Below are positions 51,253-62,301 of a stretch of 64,000 nucleotides of DNA, one piece after another. Numbering within the stretch: position 1 is the first letter of the stretch; every line of letters starts with the position of its first letter. Under the pieces are notes generated by a model. The model was not told where the DNA came from and ran no database searches. It saw only the letters and a program-made list of their open reading frames with translations. The stretch comes from Poindextera sp965277425 (GTDB taxonomy: Bacteria > Pseudomonadota > Alphaproteobacteria > Caulobacterales > Caulobacteraceae): positions 434,001-498,000 of the forward strand of contig CBDICR010000005.1 of NCBI GenBank assembly GCA_965277425.1. Reading direction: 5' to 3'. Position numbers and translations under genes: made by a program.

Positions 51253-51644
51253 CAATAAATCCCGTTCGAGAGGGCGACCTTGAGAACCGAAAAGACGCCG
51301 ATCGCGCCGATGAGCCAGGCGGCGAAAAGGTTGAGGGTGAGGAGCAGGGCCTTGGTCGTCGGCCGCTCGATATAGTCCAGGATGATCTCGGCCATGCCGA
51401 TGCGCATGTGGAAGACCCCCACCCCGATCAAAAGGGCCATGAGGATGGCGTTGACCGGCGCCTGCATCCAGGCTGACGCCGCGGCGTGGTCGGCGCCGGC
51501 GAGGCTCAAGCCCGCATAGACGCCCCACAACGTCAGCAGCACCAGGGCCGCGGCCGAGACGCGCTGGGCGATGAAGCCGCCCGCGCCATGCCTGGCGGGG
51601 CCAAGGCCGCGAACCCGGCCGAGCGGGGTGCGATAACCGCTCAT
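51252..51644 (-). CDS. sdhD: Succinate dehydrogenase membrane anchor subunit
   Basis: 130 aa with three membrane helices. N-terminal GLGPARHGAGGFIAQRVSAAALVLLTLWG and the heme/quinone region VGVFHMRIGMAEIILDYI with the conserved His and DY. Translationally coupled to sdhC (4-base overlap) and sdhA. Confidence 0.92.
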   Translation of the reverse strand: MSGYRTPLGRVRGLGPARHGAGGFIAQRVSAAALVLLTLWGVYAGLSLAGADHAAASAWMQAPVNAILMALLIGVGVFHMRIGMAEIILDYIERPTTKALLLTLNLFAAWLIGAIGVFSVLKVALSNGIY

Positions 51645-52066
51645 GCCAGGGCTCCCATCATGCCGGCCGCGACCCAGACCCCGATCGTGGCCAGGACGGC
51701 GAAGGCGATGACGGCGGCGGCCGTCATGTCGGCGGTCTTGGGCTGAAAGCCCGCGCCGAAGTCCCAGACCAGGTGCCTGACCCCGTTGGCGAGATGGTAG
51801 AAGAGCGAAAGCGTGATCCCGATCAGCACCAGCTTGCCGAGCGGCGAGCCGAGGATCAGGCGGAAATGGTCATAGGCCGCCGGGCCGACGGCCAGGGCCA
51901 GGGCCCAGCCGGCGAGGATCAGGGCCGCGCCGTAGAGCGCCACGCCGGTCGCCCGGTGCAGGATCGACGTCAGCATGGTCAGATGCCAGCGCCAGACTGA
52001 AACATAGGGCGACATCGGCCGGTCGGCGGGTTTGGGGGGGGTGTGGCTGGCTGGGGCTTCACTCAT
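51641..52066 (-). CDS. sdhC: Succinate dehydrogenase cytochrome b556 subunit
   Basis: 141 aa. RPMSPYVSVWRWHLTMLTSILHRATGVALY is the family signature with the quinone-site Ser and Arg. The heme-ligand His is in LFYHLANGVRHLVWDFG. Three membrane spans. First gene of the sdhCDA group; the 159-base gap upstream to the divergent response regulator should hold the promoter. Confidence 0.94.
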   Translation of the reverse strand: MSEAPASHTPPKPADRPMSPYVSVWRWHLTMLTSILHRATGVALYGAALILAGWALALAVGPAAYDHFRLILGSPLGKLVLIGITLSLFYHLANGVRHLVWDFGAGFQPKTADMTAAAVIAFAVLATIGVWVAAGMMGALA

Positions 52067-52225
52067 CGCCGGGCCCTCCCTGGCAAGCCCTCACCGGCGG
52101 CTTTTAAGCCGCGGCGTCCGGGTGTCAACGAAACCGAAGACCCTATGCCGCGTTTCGCCGATCGGGCAGGATGGCGCGCGGCGCCGGCGGGCGAGCGCCT
52201 TGCAGCGTCGGGGTGTGATCAATCT

Positions 52226-52617
52226 ATGTCGGAATCGTCCAAAGCCTCGCTGGCGGGGCTCAAGGTGCTCGTCGTCGAGGACGAGGCCCTGGTCTCTATG
52301 TTGCTCGAGGACATGCTGAGCGATCTGGGCTGCGAGGTCGTCGGGCCCATCATGCGCCTGCGCGAGGCGATCGAGATGGCGCAGGACGAGAGCCAGGCCA
52401 TCGATATCGCCATACTGGACGTCAACCTGGCCGGCGAACGCAGCTTTCCCGTCGCCGAGGCGCTGGAGCGGCGCGGCTGCCTGTTCGTGCTGGCCACCGG
52501 CTATGACGACACCGGGATCGACGAACGCTGGCGCGCCCGTCCCATGCTGCGCAAACCCTTCCTCCCGCACCAGCTCGAACAGGCCCTGCATGAGGCCCTG
52601 GCCGGCGCAGCCGCGGC

Positions 52618-52621
<4 letters not shown>
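52226..52621 (+). CDS. Single-domain response regulator
   Basis: 131 aa from the ATG at 52226. Receiver only: VLVVEDEALVSMLLEDML, phospho-Asp in IAILDVNLAGERSFPVAEAL, ATGYDD (Thr) and RKPF (Lys). No output domain, so it signals by protein contact or as a phosphate sink. The stop overlaps the convergent gyrB stop in CTAA. Partner kinase unknown. Confidence 0.88.
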
Positions 52622-55043
<2,422 letters not shown>

Positions 55044-55047
<4 letters not shown>

Positions 55048-56186
55048 TCGTCCAATGCGGTGAGGCGTCCGGCATCGACGCTGAACCCTTGAGCCCGGCC
55101 GCTAAGGCCGGCGAACAGGGCGGCGTCGGTCCCGGTCAGGAAGGCTTGCAAGCCTAGCGCCTCGATTTCATCGAAGAGCGCCGCGCGGCGGAAGGAATCC
55201 AGATGCGCGGCGACCTCGTCCAACAACAATATAGGATTCGGTTGGGATTCCGCACGGGAAAGTCGCGAAGCCTGGGCCAGGATAAGGTTTAAAATCAGCG
55301 CTTTTTGCTCGCCGGTCGAGGATTCGGCCGCCACACGTCCCTTTTGCACGTAACCCACCAGCAGATCGCCGCGGTGCGGGCCGGTCAGGGCGCGGCCGGC
55401 GGCGGCGTCGCGGGGCCGCGCGGCGGCGAGGGCGGGCGCCAGGCGAGCCTCGATCTCTTCAGGCGACGCCCCCGCGCCGGCCATGGCCTCCCATTCGCCG
55501 GAGAGGGCCAGCGCGGCCTGCGGAAAGGGCCGCTCGCCCCTGGCGAGGATCTCGGCCTGGAGGGCGGCCAGCGTCCGGGCCCGCGCGACGGCTATGGCGG
55601 CGCCGGCCTTGGCAAGCCTGGCTTCCAGCGCCGTAAGCCAGGCCGGATCGGCCGGACTTTCGGCCAGGAGCCGCATCCGCTCGCGCAGGGCGCGCTCGTA
55701 GGAGCCGACCTGCACCGCGTGGTTGGGCTCGCCAGCGAAGACCAGCCGATCGAAGAAGCGCCGCCGCTCGCTGGCGGCTTCAAGGAAGAGCCGGTCCTCG
55801 CGCGGCGTCAGCCAGACCAGGCGCACGAACGCCGCGAGCCGGCCGGGCTGGGCCGTCTCGCCGTCGATCCGCACCGTTCGGCGCGTCGCGCCCGCCGTCT
55901 CCAGGCCGGCGCCAAGCTTGACCGGGCCATCCGCGCCCTCGAGTTCCGCCGCAACCGCCCAGGCGAGCCCCTGGGCGTCGCCCGGATCGCGCCGCCCGAC
56001 CTCGGTGATCGCGGCGTTGCGCAAGCCCCGGCCGGGGATCAGGAAGCTGATCGCCTCCAAGAGATTGGTCTTGCCGGCGCCGTTCGGCCCGAACAGGAAG
56101 ACCGGCCGCCCGTCGAGGTCCAGGGCGGCGCGCTCATAGGATCGAAAGTTCGTAAGCGTCAGGCGGCGAAAGGCGGTGCGGGCCAT
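55044..56186 (-). CDS. recF: DNA replication/repair protein RecF
   Basis: 380 aa. FRRLTLTNFRSYERAAL, Walker A FGPNGAGKTNLLEAI, signature STGEQKALILNLILAQA, Walker B PILLLDEVAAHLD. Loads RecA at gaps. Co-directional between dnaN (26 bases upstream) and gyrB (overlapping). Confidence 0.95.
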
Positions 56187-56212
56187 GGCCTCCTCCGCCC
56201 TTTTCAGGCGCG

Positions 56213-57331
56213 CTAAACCCTCAGCGGCATCAGCACGTATTGCACGTCCGGATCGGCCGGATCGAGCACCAGGGTCGGGTCATGCGGCTCGGCGAAGCGG
56301 AACTCCGCCGTCTCGCCCTGGATCTGGTCGGCGACATCGAGCAGGTAGCGGGCGTTGAACCCGACCTCGAACGGCTCGCCGTCATACTCCGCCTCGACTT
56401 CCTCGACCGCCTGGCCGGCCTCCATGTTGCGCACGGTGAGCACGACCTTGCCGCGCTCGACCGCGACCTTCACCGAACGGCTCTTCTCCTCGGAGATGGT
56501 CGCCACCCGATCGACCGCCCGGGCGAACATGCCGTTATCGACGATGAGGACACGGGTGTTGTCGCGGGGGATCACCCGCACATAGTCGGGAAAGGCGCCG
56601 TCGATCACCTTGGAGGTCAGGGCCGCGCGGCCGAAGTCGAACCGGACCTTCTGGGCGGAGATCTGCACCTCGACGGTTTCGCCGGCGTCCTCGAGCAGCC
56701 GCCGAGCCTCGGCCACGGTCTTGCGCGGCACGATCACGCCGGGGGCGCCAGCCGCGCCTTCGGGCGCCGGCATCTCCGCCAGGGCCAGGCGGCGCCCGTC
56801 CGTCGCCACCGCGCGCAGCTTGGCGACGCCCGCCTCCACGACGGTGTGCAGGTAGAGCCCGTTCAGATAGTAGCGCGTTTCCTCGGTCGAGATGGCGAAA
56901 CGGGTGGTGTCGATCAGCCGGATCAGGTCCTTGGTGTCGATGACGAAGCGGTTGCCCAGGCCGTCGGACGACATGACCGGGAAGTCGCCGGCCGGCAACA
57001 CCGGCAGGTTGAACTTGGAGCGGCCGGCTACAACCTGCAATCGCGGGTCGTCGCCCGAATAGCGCAGCTCGACCTCGGAGCCTTCCGGAAGCTTGCGGAC
57101 GATCTCGTAGAGGGTATGGGCCGGCGCGGTGATCTGACCCGCGCCCTCGATGCGTCCGGGGGTCTCGTCGATGATCTCCATGTCGAGGTCGGTGGCCGAA
57201 AGCGCCATGGCGTCGCCGTCGGCGGACAAGAGCACATTGGACAGGATCGGGATCGTATTGCGCCGCTCGACCACGTTCTGCACGTGTCCCAAGGCCTTGA
57301 GCAAGGCCGCGCGTTCGATCGAAAGCTGCAT
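56213..57331 (-). CDS. dnaN: DNA polymerase III beta subunit (sliding clamp)
   Basis: 372 aa. MQLSIERAALLKALGHVQNVVERRNTIPILSNVLLSA at the start, EIVRKLPEGSEVELRYSGDDPRLQV, DFPVMSS, RFAISTEETRYYLNGLYLH, FPDYVRVIPRDN, and the end DPDVQYVLMPLRV. Ring clamp for replication and a hub for polymerase partners. 104 bases downstream of dnaA. Confidence 0.97.
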   Translation of the reverse strand: MQLSIERAALLKALGHVQNVVERRNTIPILSNVLLSADGDAMALSATDLDMEIIDETPGRIEGAGQITAPAHTLYEIVRKLPEGSEVELRYSGDDPRLQVVAGRSKFNLPVLPAGDFPVMSSDGLGNRFVIDTKDLIRLIDTTRFAISTEETRYYLNGLYLHTVVEAGVAKLRAVATDGRRLALAEMPAPEGAAGAPGVIVPRKTVAEARRLLEDAGETVEVQISAQKVRFDFGRAALTSKVIDGAFPDYVRVIPRDNTRVLIVDNGMFARAVDRVATISEEKSRSVKVAVERGKVVLTVRNMEAGQAVEEVEAEYDGEPFEVGFNARYLLDVADQIQGETAEFRFAEPHDPTLVLDPADPDVQYVLMPLRV

Positions 57332-57435
57332 CTGGACGTCCGAATCCCGACCGCTGTGGCCCCCATGCCCCCCGCGCGGTCCGTCTTCAAGGGGGTTGCG
57401 GAGATTAGCGGAAAACCGCAGCCAGGGAAGAGGCC

Positions 57436-58875
57436 TCAGCCCCTGAGTTTGCGGGTCAGGACCTCAAGATCGCGGGTCAGTTGGGCGTCGTCGGCCTTGA
57501 GCGCCTCGATGCGGCGCACGGCGTGCAGCACGGTGGTGTGATCGCGCCCGCCGAAACGGCGGCCGATGTCGGGCAGGGAGCGGGTGGTGAGGTGTTTCGC
57601 CAACCACATCGCCGCCTGGCGCGGTCGGGCGATGGCGCGATTTCGCCGCTCGGAGATCAGGTCGGCCTGGCGCATGCCATAGTGTTCGGCGGTCGCCTTC
57701 TGGATCTCGTCGACGGTGATCCGCTTCTCGCCGCCGCGCAGGTGCGGTCGCAGGATGGTCTGGGCTTCGTCGAGGCTGAGCGCGCCGACCCCGGCGCCGG
57801 CCCGCGCCACCAGGGTGTTCAGGGCGCCCTCCAGTTCGCGGACGCTGTCGGTGAACCGGTCGGCCAGGAACTCGAGCACCTCGGCGCGGGCGGCCAGGGC
57901 GCCAAGGCCCTGTTGCCGGGCCAGGAGATCGAGCTTGCGCTCAAGAATGCCCAGGCGAAGCGTGCGGTCGGCCGGCTCGATGCCGCAGACCAGCCCCGCC
58001 TGCAGGTGCGAGCGCAGCCGCGCGTCCATCTCGGCCAATTCCGTCGGCGCGCGGTCGCAGGTCAGCACCACGCGGCGGCCGTCCTGGGTCAGGGCGGCCA
58101 GGGTGTGGAAGAGTTCTTCCTGGCTGGACTGCTTGCCGGCGACAAAATGCACGTCGTCGATCAGCAGAAGGTCGGCGGCGCGAAGCTCTTCCTTGAAGGC
58201 CGGCCCGGTCTTGTCCATCAAGGCCCGGACAAAGCCCGAGAGGAACCGCTCCGCGGTCAGGTAGATGATCTTCTTGTCGGGCGCGTTGCGGCCGGCCTCC
58301 CAGGCGATGGCGTTCAGGAGGTGGGTTTTGCCGAAGCCGAAGGGACCATGAAAGATCACCGGGTTGAAGTGGCCGTCGCTCCAGGCGGCCACTCGCCTGG
58401 CCATGTCAAAGGCGAAGTCGTTGGCCGGGCCCTGGACAAAGGTCTCGAAGGTGAAGCGATCCTGCAGGCAGGTTCCGCGCGCCGATCGCGCATCGCTTCG
58501 CGGCGTCGTCTCGGGTTTATCGGCGGGCGCCGGGGCTTCGACCGGCGCCGATGCGCTCGCCGCGGCGCCGGCGGCCGCCTCGAATTCAGCCCTGGACTTC
58601 AGGTCGAGCGGGCGATGCAGCGGGTCGCCCTTGGCCCAGAGCTCGCTGATCCGCCGCCAGGCGTTGCGGCGCACCCAATCGCGCGCCGTGACGGTCGGCG
58701 TGACCAGCGCCAGCGCCCCATCCGGCGCCTCGCGCAACGCCGCCTGGCCGAGCCAGGAGCCGTAGGTGTCGTCGCCAAGCTCGTCCTTCAGCGCCGCCGC
58801 CGCGCGCGACCAGACTTCGCCGAGCGCGCTTGCGCCCATGGCCTGGCCCGCCAATCCTCCATAGCCCATCGTCAT
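57436..58875 (-). CDS. dnaA: Chromosomal replication initiator DnaA
   Basis: 479 aa from the ATG at 58875 (MTMGYGG), chosen by comparison with Caulobacter DnaA, which begins MTM; an ATG 18 codons earlier is less likely. Domain I about 1-90 (VWSRAAAALKDELGDDTYGSWLG), linker about 100-150, AAA+ domain with Walker A GPFGFGKTHLLNAIAWE and Walker B LLLIDDVHFVAGK, and the domain IV DnaA-box signature GRRFGGRDHTTVLHAVRRIE. Confidence 0.96.
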   Translation of the reverse strand: MTMGYGGLAGQAMGASALGEVWSRAAAALKDELGDDTYGSWLGQAALREAPDGALALVTPTVTARDWVRRNAWRRISELWAKGDPLHRPLDLKSRAEFEAAAGAAASASAPVEAPAPADKPETTPRSDARSARGTCLQDRFTFETFVQGPANDFAFDMARRVAAWSDGHFNPVIFHGPFGFGKTHLLNAIAWEAGRNAPDKKIIYLTAERFLSGFVRALMDKTGPAFKEELRAADLLLIDDVHFVAGKQSSQEELFHTLAALTQDGRRVVLTCDRAPTELAEMDARLRSHLQAGLVCGIEPADRTLRLGILERKLDLLARQQGLGALAARAEVLEFLADRFTDSVRELEGALNTLVARAGAGVGALSLDEAQTILRPHLRGGEKRITVDEIQKATAEHYGMRQADLISERRNRAIARPRQAAMWLAKHLTTRSLPDIGRRFGGRDHTTVLHAVRRIEALKADDAQLTRDLEVLTRKLRG

Positions 58876-59033
58876 CGTGGCCAACCCCCGAACGGTCTTG
58901 AGTCCGATTGAAATCCGCCCGCCCCCCATGACGTGCGGCGTCCAAATCCTACGCGCACAGCCTCACTCGGAAACCGCCCTCCGGCCCCCGATTTCGCAAT
59001 CGTCCGTACTAAGATTGAACTTGGTAAGCCCAC

Positions 59034-59061
59034 AACCTAGCCCCCGGCCGGCGCCGGTCAA
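59034..59061 (-). promoter_or_regulatory. Candidate dnaA promoter
   Basis: On the minus strand TTGACC (59061-59056), 16 bases, TAGGTT (59039-59034). A start point near 59027 would give a leader of about 150 bases, similar to the long untranslated dnaA leader of C. crescentus. A GATTC site lies just upstream of the -35. A weaker alternative pair (TTGTGG at 59035-59030, TTAGTA at 59012-59007, spacer 17) overlaps it. Confidence 0.4.
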
Positions 59062-59242
59062 CGGGGATTCTTAGGCCCCGTTGCAGTTATTTTTCTTGAC
59101 TCCCAAAAGCCTCTCACAGGGCAAGGGAAAGCGAAAAGCGGGAGTCTGTTCACTGAACATTATGTCGCAGCAGCAGACGCGCGGGCGTTTCTGCGCCAAC
59201 ACCTGAGGCCTGAGGATAAGGCTTTTGAATCCAGGTATTTAA

Positions 59243-59258
59243 TTCGCCACGAGGCGAA
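59243..59258 (-). terminator. rpsT terminator
   Basis: The stem TTCGCC/GGCGAA with an ACGA (minus strand TCGT) loop directly follows the rpsT stop and is followed on the transcribed strand by TTAAATAC. Short, but well placed. Confidence 0.55.
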
Positions 59259-59528
59259 CTAAGCTACGGCGAGCGACTTTAGCCGGGCCGCCAGGCGCGA
59301 CACTTTGCGCGCGCCGGTATTCTTGTGGACGACGCCCTTGCCGACAGCGCGCATCAACTCCGACTGAGCCTCGATAAAGGCCTTGCTGGCAGCGGTCGCG
59401 TCGCCGCTGGAGAGCGCCTCTTCGAACTTGCGAAGATAGGTCCGCACGCGCGAGCGGCGCGCCTTGTTCACTTCGGTTCTGCGCGCGATCTTGCGGATCG
59501 ATTTTTTCGCGCCGGGCGTATTGGCCAT
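59259..59528 (-). CDS. rpsT: 30S ribosomal protein S20
   Basis: 89 aa. MANTPGAKKSIRKIARRTEVNKARRSRVRTYLRKFEEA and GVVHKNTGARKVSRLAARLKSL are typical S20. Basic, helical, binds 16S rRNA early in 30S assembly. Next to dnaA, as in Caulobacter genomes. Confidence 0.97.
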   Translation of the reverse strand: MANTPGAKKSIRKIARRTEVNKARRSRVRTYLRKFEEALSSGDATAASKAFIEAQSELMRAVGKGVVHKNTGARKVSRLAARLKSLAVA

Positions 59529-59639
59529 ACCGTATAGAGCCTCGATGGCGGGGCGGCCGAGCCTGGCTCGCCGTCCGGGAATTTCAGGAGTGCGCGCATA
59601 TACGGGAACGCCGTCCTAGGGTCAATCGACGGCTTGGCC

Positions 59640-60416
59640 TCAACGTCCCTTGAACGCCGGCTTCCGCTTCTCGAGGAAGGCGGCCATGCCCTCCTTCTGA
59701 TCTTCGAAGGCGAAGAGCGAATGGAACAGCCGGCGCTCGAGCTTGACGCCTTGCGCGAGCGGCGTCTCGAAGGCGGCGTTGACCATCTCCTTGGTCAGCA
59801 TCACCGCGTTCGGCGACAGGGCGGCGATGACCTGCGCGGCGGCCATGGCCTCCTCCATCAGCTTGTCCAGGGGAACCACGCGGCTGACCAGGCCGGCGCG
59901 CTCGGCCTCGGCGGCGTCCATCATCCGGCCGGTCAGCACCATGTCCATGGCCTTGGCCTTGCCGACGTAGCGCGGCAGGCGCTGGGTGCCCCCGGCGCCG
60001 GGCGAGACGCCCAGCGTGATCTCCGGCTGGCCGAACCGGGCGTTCTCGGCGGCGATGACGAAGTCGCACATCATGGCCAGCTCGCAGCCGCCGCCCAGCG
60101 CATAGCCCGCCACGGCCGCGATCACCGGTTTGCGGCAGCGCGCCAACTGCTCCCAGTTGCGGGTGATGAAGTCTTCGCCATAGACCTCGGCATAGGATTT
60201 CGACGCCATCTCCTTGATGTCCGCGCCGGCGGCGAAGGCGCGGTCGGAGCCGGTGATGACGATGGCGCGCACGCCGGCGTCGGCTTCCGCGGCGACCAGG
60301 GCCTGCGTCAACTCGCCGGCCAGCTGGTCGTTCAGGGCGTTCAGCGCCTGCGGCCGGTTCAGCCGGATGAGCAGGACCGCCGCATGGGCTTCGACGATCA
60401 GGGTCTCATAGGTCAT
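59640..60416 (-). CDS. Enoyl-CoA hydratase
   Basis: 258 aa. Crotonase fold: LNRPQALNALNDQL, oxyanion region FAAGADIKEMA, AVAGYALGGGCELAMMCD, the two acid/base Glu in NARFGQPEITLGVSPGAGGTQRLPR, and the end AFLEKRKPAFKGR. Hydrates 2-enoyl-CoA in fatty acid beta-oxidation. Confidence 0.94.
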   Translation of the reverse strand: MTYETLIVEAHAAVLLIRLNRPQALNALNDQLAGELTQALVAAEADAGVRAIVITGSDRAFAAGADIKEMASKSYAEVYGEDFITRNWEQLARCRKPVIAAVAGYALGGGCELAMMCDFVIAAENARFGQPEITLGVSPGAGGTQRLPRYVGKAKAMDMVLTGRMMDAAEAERAGLVSRVVPLDKLMEEAMAAAQVIAALSPNAVMLTKEMVNAAFETPLAQGVKLERRLFHSLFAFEDQKEGMAAFLEKRKPAFKGR

Positions 60417-60442
60417 GGCCGCTCCAGGTCTCTTGGCTGTCG

Positions 60443-61312
60443 TCAGGGTCCATCGACCGAAACCCCCCGCGCGCGCAAGAGGGCCGGTACGCTGTCGGGC
60501 CCGACCAGATGGCCTACCCCGACGACCATGACCGCCTCGCCGCGGCCTTGCAGCCGCGTCGCGATGGCGTCCACCCAGCGGCGGTTGCGGGCCGCCACCA
60601 GCGAACGATAGACGCCCGGCGATGAGGTGATCATCGGATCGAGCGCCTCGCGTACGATGCCGGCCGTGTCCCCATCCATCCAGGCCGTCACCAGCCGTTC
60701 ATAGCTCGCCGCCCCCTGGTCGAGCTCGCCAAGCGTCTCGTCCAGCGAGGCGATCTGGTCGGCGAGCGGGGCGTTGGCGAAGAAGCCGATCTGCTCCTCG
60801 GCGGTCTCGAAGGCGCGCCGGGGAACCGAAGACGGGACCAGGGCGGCGATCTGGCGCTCGACGCCGTCTTCCTGGACGGCGCCGGCCTGGCGATAGACGG
60901 CCAGCGACAGGGTGATCTCGGCCAGCCACGGGCGCAGGCGATCAAGGCCCTCGACGCTGACGCCGCAGCTCTGCGCGACCTTGGCGAGGCGGGCGCGGTT
61001 GGCGGCCGAGAGTTCGCCGCTCAGGCTTTCGCCCGGACCTTGCAGACCCTGGCGGGCGGCGAGCCGGGTCGCGGCCAGGCTGGAGGCGTCGTCGAGCGGG
61101 ATTTCGAACCAGAGATCGTCGGCCTTGGCCAGGGCGCGCTTCAGCCTGTCCGGCTCCCAGTCGAGGCCGGGCGGCAGGATGTGCACGGAGCCGAACAGGA
61201 CGATGGTCGCGTGCGGGCCGTGCGCCACCCACACCGGCGGCTGGGCCGCCGCGGCGCCGGCCAGCAGCCAGAAACCCAGGCCGGCCAGGGCGGATGTGAG
61301 GCGGCGCATCAT
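60443..61312 (-). CDS. TraB/GumN family protein
   Basis: 289 aa. Signal peptide (MMRRLTSALAGLGFWLLAGAAAAQP). TraB/GumN marks are ATIVLFGSVHILPPGLDWEPDRL (GS-H motif), LWFEIPLDD, and the C-terminal RNRRWVDAIATRLQGRGEAVMVVGVGHLVGPDSVPALL with a second GxxH. The fold is related to Tiki-type metalloproteases; the bacterial role is not defined. Periplasmic or exported. Confidence 0.88.
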   Translation of the reverse strand: MMRRLTSALAGLGFWLLAGAAAAQPPVWVAHGPHATIVLFGSVHILPPGLDWEPDRLKRALAKADDLWFEIPLDDASSLAATRLAARQGLQGPGESLSGELSAANRARLAKVAQSCGVSVEGLDRLRPWLAEITLSLAVYRQAGAVQEDGVERQIAALVPSSVPRRAFETAEEQIGFFANAPLADQIASLDETLGELDQGAASYERLVTAWMDGDTAGIVREALDPMITSSPGVYRSLVAARNRRWVDAIATRLQGRGEAVMVVGVGHLVGPDSVPALLRARGVSVDGP

Positions 61313-61346
61313 GGCGCGCGAGCCTAGGCGGCCACGATGCCGAGGG

Positions 61347-62210
61347 CTAGCGCTGACAGACCGGGCAATAAAAGGTCGAGCGACCGGCCTGCACCGTGCG
61401 CGCGATCACGCCCCGGCAACCGCGCCGCAGGCAGGGCTCGCCTTGGCGGCCATAGACGCAGAACCGGTGCTGGAAATAGCCGAGCGCGCCGTCGGCGGCA
61501 GCATAGTCGCGCAGGGTCGAGCCGCCGGCCTCGATGGCGTCTTCCAGGACCGCCCTGACCGCGGCGGCGAGGCTGGTCAGGGTCCGGGCGCCGATCTCGC
61601 CGGCGGGCCGCAAGGGCGAAATGCGCGCGCGATGCAGGGCTTCGCAGACATAGATATTGCCAAGCCCGGCCACGATGCGCTGGTCCATCAGGCTGGCCTT
61701 GACGCTCTGCCGGCGCCCGGCGAAGGCGCGGGCGAGATGGGCGCCGTCGAAGTCGGGGCCAAGCGGCTCCGGCCCCAGTCCGGCGAACCAGGGATTTGCC
61801 TCCAGCCCGTCCGAGGCGATCAGCGCCATGTAGCCGAAGCGGCGGGGGTCGAAATAGGTGACGCGGGCGCCGCGATCGGTCTCGAAGATGACGTGGGCGT
61901 GTTTGGGATCGGCCGGCGCCGCATAGTGGAACTCGCCCGGCCGCCGCGTCGCCTCGGCCCCGGCGATCTCGAACCGCCCGCTCATACCCAGGTGCATGAC
62001 CAGGGTATCGCCGCGATCGAGCGGCGCGAGCAGATATTTGGCGCGGCGGTCTAGCCGCTCGATGCGCGCGCCGGTCAGCCGCTGGACGAAGCCGTCGGGC
62101 AGGGGAAAGCGCAGATCGGGCCGCCGGGCCTCGACGCGGACCAGCCGCGCTCCGGCCAGGGCGGGCTCAAGGCCGCGGCGGACGGTTTCAACCTCGGGAA
62201 GCTCGGGCAT
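61347..62210 (-). CDS. mutM: Formamidopyrimidine-DNA glycosylase
   Basis: 287 aa from the ATG at 62210; MPELPEVETVRRGL gives the catalytic Pro 2 and Glu 3. Lys in RRAKYLL, MHLGMSGRF, the DNA-binding H2TH region, and the C-terminal zinc finger GEPCLRRGC...YCPVCQR. Excises 8-oxoguanine and fapy lesions. Divergent from ubiE, 91 bases between starts. Confidence 0.96.
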   Translation of the reverse strand: MPELPEVETVRRGLEPALAGARLVRVEARRPDLRFPLPDGFVQRLTGARIERLDRRAKYLLAPLDRGDTLVMHLGMSGRFEIAGAEATRRPGEFHYAAPADPKHAHVIFETDRGARVTYFDPRRFGYMALIASDGLEANPWFAGLGPEPLGPDFDGAHLARAFAGRRQSVKASLMDQRIVAGLGNIYVCEALHRARISPLRPAGEIGARTLTSLAAAVRAVLEDAIEAGGSTLRDYAAADGALGYFQHRFCVYGRQGEPCLRRGCRGVIARTVQAGRSTFYCPVCQR

Positions 62211-62301
62211 GACCGTCCTATGCCATTTTCTCAAGGCCGGCGCCGCCGCCTTGGCGCGTGCGGGATGACGCGGGGGACCTGGAAGGCTAAGACGCGGCTG
62301 C

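Larger units (their letters stand above)
58876..59258 (-). promoter_or_regulatory. dnaA-rpsT intergenic regulatory region with five GANTC sites
   Basis: This 383-base gap carries GANTC (CcrM methylation) sites at 58900, 59066, 59098, 59142 and 59227, more than expected at this GC content. It also carries one near-DnaA-box (TGAGGATAA, 59211-59219, one mismatch to TGTGGATAA), a 13-base palindrome TGTTCA-C-TGAACA (59147-59159) and the rpsT terminator at its right end. No gene is visible. Methylation-dependent control of dnaA is established in C. crescentus and is inferred here. I do not see a cluster of boxes sufficient to call an origin. Confidence 0.6.

Noticed and set aside
59147..59159. LexA operator in TGTTCACTGAACA
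   Set aside because: Alphaproteobacterial LexA boxes are direct repeats (GTTC-N7-GTTC); this is an inverted repeat with a 1-base centre.
58876..59258. Chromosomal replication origin in the dnaA-rpsT gap
   Set aside because: Only one imperfect DnaA box is visible and no AT-rich unwinding region; proximity to dnaA alone is not enough.
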